DNA from: Eupeodes corollae
Taxonomy: Eukaryota > Arthropoda > Insecta > Diptera > Syrphidae
NCBI RefSeq assembly: GCF_945859685.1
Contig: NC_079149.1
Location: forward strand, 9,893,118 to 9,957,117
Direction of reading: 5' to 3'
DNA: 64,000 nucleotides
The notes beneath the pieces are model-generated. The model ran no database searches. It was given only the letters and a program-made list of their open reading frames with translations, and was not told the origin of the DNA. The position numbers and the translations under genes are program-made. Position 1 is the stretch's first letter; the number at the start of each line of letters is the position of its first letter. This document shows positions 58,015-64,000 of this stretch, piece by piece.

Positions 58015-61000
58015 CGCGGGTAAAGCACACCAAACATTGAAATTTAGTGGATGTTATAATTATTTGTTGATAACTTGAGGGTTATCTTCTTTTTAATAAG
58101 AACATTAACATAAGCTTCTACTGTAAAGATCGTAAAATACACAAAGTGCTCTAAGAATTTTTGTAAACAGATTTAATATTTTCAAAATAAATGAAAAAGT
58201 TCTTCTCTCGTTTAACGATTGAACACAGCTTTTTCAACTGTCAAATCATAAACAACGTTCATCGAAAATTCTCATGCCGCTAAAAAAACACCCTATACCA
58301 TTCTAACAAAAATAAAAACTCTTCAACAAGTAATTTATGCCCCTAACTTAGAATCTTAAACGTTTGATTAAGATTAGTTTTCAGTTTATAAAACACGCTA
58401 TCTATTTTGTTTTCTCTAATAAATCAAAGCTTTCTATGCTAAACTTTAAAATATTACCATAATTTTAATATGTACATTATTTTTTATGTGAATTTTCACA
58501 GATTTAAACACAATATATTGACCTTCTTAAAATATTCATTAATTTTCATAAATTATTCAGTTCAAAATGCATAATGAAATGAAGAAGCACGGCTGAATTA
58601 ATTGCACTTAATCTTGTGTTTTCCTATATTCAATTTTAATATAAGACGGTTTTTGGGCCAACAATGGTTTTCAATTGGTCAAATCCTCCGAAAGGATATT
58701 TTGGGGTCAAATTAAATTTTTCCTGTTAGCCTGAGTTTATGTTCCCAAATTTTTGACGTTTTTCAATACTTTCTTTCTTGAAAGTATTGATAAATTAGAA
58801 TACGGAATTTTTGTTTGAAAGAAAAAAATAAATTTGCACCAATTAAAACAAAGAAACTGTGTTTTTTAGAAAAAAAAATATATTAGCTCCTCTTTTTAAA
58901 AAAAACTTCAAAACAGTACAGATATTGAGAAGATTTAAAAAAGCCAAAAAAATGATATTTTGGATGCTACGTATTTCTCAAAACGTTAAGAGTTTATCGA
59001 ATTTATTTAAAGACCAAAAACAAGAGTAGTATGTATACACTTTTTTCGTAAAAAAACTGAAAATTTTAATGTTCTCAAAAACTGCCTAAAAGATTTTTAT
59101 GAAATGTTCTCAATTTTTTTCTTAGTTTAGGGTTTTTCAATATACATTTTTGAAATTTAAAATAAGGGAACTATTTTTAATAAGGCTTTTTAAATACAGG
59201 AGCAAACCAGCAGTTAATTTCATTTAAGAAGTATTTTTGAATGATAGAAGTAAAATTACTTAATCTCAAAATTTTTTATCGTCTTTAAAGAAATCAAGAA
59301 ATCAGAGTGGTGTATTCAAAACTCATCCAAAGTTATAGAATGATCGTGACTTGACTTGGTAAAATGAGTTACTTTCAGTACATTCTTTGTCCAGAATAAA
59401 AAATCCCAAACCTAAATGAAGGCAAATGCTTTCCTCTTAAAAATGAATCAAATTGATTCCATGTTTATTCTTCAAGACTTTTTCGATTATGATTAACTAC
59501 TATCAAGAAGGGAAAAACCACATTAACCAATCTGAAGTTGTTATTTTGATTCTGGATTGATTTGCCAACTTGATATAAAAACGTGCTCTCATTTTTAAAT
59601 AAGTTGTGACACATTTAGTAAGTTTTATAATTTTTTCTTAGACAAAAATTACGGACCAAATAATTGACCTTTAAACGTTGACAACTTCTTTCTTGGAAAC
59701 AAAGATGCGTAAAACATACACCATGTTTTTATTGCTCTTTAGAAGTGCATATACATTTACATTTAACATTTCTACTCTACTCCGGGTATTCCCACAAAAA
59801 ATCAAGCATTGATTGAACATTGATCACTTCTTAAGAACTTGCAATTAAGTGTATTATTTCTTATAGCTATGTACGCTATATAAAAGCAAATCAGATTATG
59901 AGTCTGCGATCTGACTAGACTCAAGAATATTCGTCAACAGCAGGATTTCCCCCATAACCAGATGCTATAAAAAGCACTCGTTCTTACACCTTTTTTTTAA
60001 ATTGAAAGTTGTTCAATTATCATGTAATCAGAACCACCAGCAGCAGTAGAAGAATGATACATAATTATTGCTGAGAATTACAGTATTGTTAATAATAAAT
60101 TGTACTTATTCTGTTATTCAATATTTAGCATTAAACATTATGATTCTTATGGATGCTTTATGTAATAAAGAAACGTCGTCTTTATTTGTAGTTGAGGAGG
60201 TTTTGTAAATTATCAATGGAAGAGTTACTTTTTGGGGGATTTTTCGAGCAGAAATTAAAATAAACTTATTTATAAGACTTTCAATTTATATTCAAGACAT
60301 AATTTACATCTCAAAAACAAAAAAAAACGTTTAGAACAATTTTCCAGTTAAATATCGAATAAATCGCATGGAGGCTGAAGAAGTATAGTTGATAGTGTAA
60401 AATAAGTTAGTACGTACTTACTTCAAATAGATATTCACATATCCAGTTATTCAAATCGAGTTAAATAAATAATGATGCGGCTTTATTGCCCATAAGTCTT
60501 AGCTGAGTATTGTTGATTCTTTAGATTCTGATTAGATCGTTCATAAGTTAAGTTATATATTTAACCGAAATGGTCGTAAATCTATTTAACTCATGATCCT
60601 TTTGTAATTTTTAAGGTTAATGTTAGAGTTGAACTTGTTTTTAACAATAATCTTTTCATTAAGTGATGAGGCATTACCTAGAAAGCTAGTTACGTGATAA
60701 TATTTATAAATACTGCTAATTTTGTTTATACAGAAAGCTGAAAGAGAAGATTTAATTCAGAAATAAATTGCATTAATCCAAGTGTTCATTAAATTTAAAT
60801 GTTTAAATGAATAAAAAGATCATTGAACTAATTCATTTCAATAATTGATAACACATTTTAACAACTGTTTCGTATGCACATATTTCGACAATCCCAGAAC
60901 TAGAAAACTTTTTGTCTGACTGTTTTAAATCAATTCAATGGTTAAATAAAATCATCTGTATTCATAAACGTGTAATTAATTACCTTACAAAATTAACATT

Positions 61001-62500
61001 CATAAACAAACAACATTAACCAACAATTTACCATAAAGATGAGTATTTGAGTTTTAATAAACAAACTATTAATCATGGTTCTTACAGTAAAAGTAGAATA
61101 ATTTTGTATAAATTTAAAATGCATGATTTGATATAAAAGAATTCTATAATTTTGCATCAAATTACCTTTTTATACGAATAATTTAACATTTAATAATTAA
61201 ATAATTTTAAATTACTTTCTGAAGAATTATTTCAAGAGAATGTTGTCATGTACTATTTTATAGTTTTATTAGGATGATGCAACAAATTATTAGATTTAAC
61301 AAATGATAAAATTTATCATAATATGTGGGAAAATGTTAATCTAATCACAATTCATTTATAATATAATATCATATTGTTGAATATTGGGCTATAATTCATA
61401 TTCTAGATATTTAATATATGAATTCATTGTTTATTGCTTAAAAGAAACCTTACAATAAACAAAAAGAAACAGGAACACGCGTTGAGAAAATTAGTTAAAT
61501 TTGTTTGTGTGTTTTTTTATTATTACTGCTGATTTGCTGATTTTTCTAAAGATATCAAATTTCTATACAATCCGAAAAGCTTCTTTAAACAATAAATTAA
61601 ACACATATTAAGATTGATATCAGAAGAATTTATGATATACCACCAAATTTAAATTCTTTACTTTTACTACATAGCTGCTTTAGATGTCATAAATCAGACA
61701 AGTTAAGAGTAAGAACTATTTAATTTGACTTTTATGGTCTCAAGTTCATAAGTCCAAGAGTCTAGACTTTACAACTTTTCTTCCAATTTTATGTCATGTT
61801 TCTTATATTTAAATATTGTAATTTACTTTTTTAAAGGGAACATTTTGATTTTGGAAAGAATTGAACTTGAGATCTTCTTCAGCCTGATACGAAATGTTAA
61901 GAATTTGGTTGCACAATTCTCTCCGTCTTTTTGAGCACTCAGCCGTCTAAGTTGCATGCAACCTTTAAACGAGTGTTTTTCATACAATTTGGAGTTAAAA
62001 GTTTTAAATAATTTGTTGAAGGTGAAAACTATTTTTTCTTTGGTTCGAAAATATTGGTAAATGTCAGGCTTGTAAAAGAATGCAATATTTTGAGAATGGA
62101 GTTATTATAAATTCTCTACTGAATTGAACTTAAAGATGGCATTCATTTGGTTTCAACTAAAATTTTTCATTCACCAATCATTTAACAGCAATGACAGACT
62201 GCATTTTCTCTACAATCATTTGACAGCAGTTATTTAAGGCTTCTCGCATTTTTTACAATTATACTTGAAGTAATCCCCAAAAGATTGCACTCTTTTACAG
62301 CTGGCCGGAGTTTGCTTATGTTTTTTTAATTCTCTAAATTTTTACAATTTAATTAGAATTTGGCGTTTTTTAGGCCCGAGAGAGGCTGTCATAGTGCTTG
62401 AATGAAGCTTTTTAATGTTGATGACTAGTTTGTGAAACGTAGCAACTTGATAGAACATAAAGCCATAACATGCAACCCAAAACAATTAGAATTGTGTACT
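58015..62500. other. AT-rich DNA, no genes recognised
   Basis: No coding exon or repeat family was identified. Two TATA-like strings occur, TATATAAAAG at 59877-59886 and CTATAAAAAG at about 59966, about 90 bp apart, without a following open frame. Confidence 0.45.
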
Positions 62501-62509
62501 TTTCCGGAT

Positions 62510-62870
62510 TTTCAAAAAAGAAGTTTCTTTTTGACATTTAAGAAAACTGGTTTTCTTAAGGCTACGGTTGCATCACCACATCCTTGTCCGTAACCAATTC
62601 GCACAACAAGGGGCTGAATATTCTTAATAACTTCACGAACTTCATCTTCAAAGTCTCGGTTCGAATCGCTTGTAAACTATTTTCATAGATGGTATTTTTT
62701 ACTTAACCTCAAAAGAAAAAAGTCTAAGAATGTCAAATCTGTAGATTTCAGTAGCCAAATATTGTGATAACCTCATTGAAAATAAGATGGTCAGCAAACT
62801 TTTCTTTCATTTTTAAATTTGTATAATGAATTTCAAAGCGTCTTAAAGCATGTTGGGTTTCTATTAATGG
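62510..62870 (-). pseudogene. Mariner/Tc1-type transposase relic
   Basis: Minus strand: MKEKFADHLIF (the region after the second catalytic Asp in mariner-like proteins), then after a shift WLLKSTDLTFLDFFLLR, matching the WPPRSPDLTPLDFFLWG block with its catalytic Asp. Then RDFEDEVREVIKNIQPLVVR, matching the helix that follows. Two stops fall between. No terminal repeats located. Confidence 0.7.
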
Positions 62871-64000
62871 CGTCAAATGCCAAACGATGACAGCTTCAAA
62901 AGTGGCAGCTGTCTAAAAAACGGGATATTTGAAATGAAACCACTTATAGAAAAACCTTATATTACTATCTGTAAATAAACACTAAATGTTCTTTAAATCA
63001 TTTATCAATTAATTACGTAGGTAGATATATTATGTTAATTTAAATGTGTCTTAACTAATAAACTGTAAATAGTTGGTTTTAAGCAGCTTTCGTTTCTGGG
63101 TTAGCAACCCGCTTGACGTAGAATTATGTCGTTCTTATTATAAAAAATTAACATACTTACTTTTATAATGTTTTTTTTATCGAAATATGATTGCTTATCA
63201 AAAATAAATGAATAATTTTCAATCAAAGAAATTGAAACCCGCATTAGTTTATTTACTTTTTTCGTGATGTGTTTGTTGTTTGTGACGTCAAAATTATTGT
63301 TTTGTTTACAATTTTGAAATTGATTAATGAATTTTGTCGGTGTTCCTATTCTATCAAGAAAAAAAATTAAAAAAGTGACTTGATGTCTACTCATAGAAAA
63401 TTTGAGATGAGATCAATGTTTTTAAATGAAATTTGGCTAGGAATTTTATAGAAACAATAATAAAACTATTTATTGATGAAAGTTTAGTATAAATAAGCAG
63501 AAAACTGCCAAAATAATCTTGGATATAAGTAAGATATAAGTAAATAACAAATAACATGCAATTTGACTAATCCCTGAATTAAACAAAGAATTATTTAATC
63601 CAAGAAGAAAAGCAGTATTTATATTTGAAAAGATGGAAAGGCTTTTTTGGCAGCACTGGTTTCTGTCAAACTACGCGAAATCCACCTTTTTTCGACTTCC
63701 TTGATCAATAATATTTATTACATCGATCAACTTAACTTAAATAAAACAATTGCATACATTATTATACGAAAAATTTATATTAGTAATAGAAGATATCTGG
63801 AAAGTTTATGGCCTAACAATGTCAAGGCACATCATAAAAAGATTTGTTATCATATTTTGTGTTTAAATGAAATGAATTCTTTTCTGTCAATTTAATTACT
63901 TTGATATAGCCAATTTGATTCGAGACCAATGATAATATTTATATACGTACATATAAACAAAACAGTATAAAAAGTTATCAATTTTATGATTGAATTGTCC
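62871..64000. other. AT-rich DNA with a short dispersed repeat
   Basis: 62862-62913 read in reverse has GACAGCTGCCACTTTTGAAG then CTGTCATCGTTTGGCATTTG, shared with 37.37 and 39.41 kb. Open frames at 63101-63394 and 63647-63895 look like AT-rich noise. Confidence 0.5.

Noticed and set aside
59877..59975. Two TATA-box-like strings
   Set aside because: TATA-like words are expected in such AT-rich DNA and no transcript or coding frame follows.
63101..63895. Open frames near the window end
   Set aside because: Composition is Asn/Lys/Ile-rich as expected from AT-rich non-coding DNA.

Overview
The window looks like nuclear DNA of an insect, most likely a fly. It is strongly AT-rich. Genes are split by 54-74 bp GT-AG introns plus a few long ones. 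The one clear cellular gene is a full-length P-glycoprotein that shares the LFGGGK first-loop motif I associate with Drosophila Mdr proteins. Species and chromosome cannot be read from the sequence. There is no operon logic, CRISPR, rRNA or convincing tRNA.

Layout. Bases 1-147 look like the last coding piece of a gene that starts outside the window; they encode a His-rich tail ending in a PPPY/NPNYG stretch. A 56-bp tandem repeat follows (about 245-560). Between 2.3 and 7.5 kb lie minus-strand relics: two copies of an RNase H-bearing non-LTR retrotransposon (I/LOA-like) and a Helitron Pif1-like helicase. From 9610 to 20766 (+) runs a ten-exon Mdr/ABCB1-type gene with an uninterrupted 1279-residue reading frame after splicing. 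Its introns 2 and 4 have been colonised by repeats, including a retrotransposon relic interrupted by a second one. From 21.7 to 27.3 kb come a Jockey-like 3' end, a dispersed repeat here named DR-1, and a near full-length but dead RTE element with a perfect 15-bp target-site duplication (TSD). From 28.7 to 31.2 kb a mariner-type transposase relic is split by a hAT-like element with an 8-bp TSD. From 32.3 to 39.3 kb there are two more RTE copies on the minus strand.

From 40 to 55 kb the sequence is non-coding but structured. It contains a ~1-kb inverted repeat pair (40.3-41.4 and 44.4-45.4 kb), a ~0.95-kb duplicated segment whose second copy is split by an inverted DR-1 copy (47.7-52.1 kb), and further DR-1 copies. 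From 55 to 58 kb there are a second Jockey/CR1-like copy and a second hAT-like element (8-bp TSD). From 58 to 64 kb I see only AT-rich DNA apart from a mariner-type transposase relic near 62.7 kb.

The most notable gene-level observation is in the second nucleotide-binding domain of the P-glycoprotein. Its ABC signature reads LSCGQ instead of LSGGQ, and the H-loop histidine is glutamine (AQRLST). The first domain is orthodox apart from MSGGQ. I found no new defence or metabolic gene system. The unusual material is repeat architecture: DR-1 with its ~150-170 bp internal subrepeats, the inverted arms, the duplicated segment, and the nested insertions.
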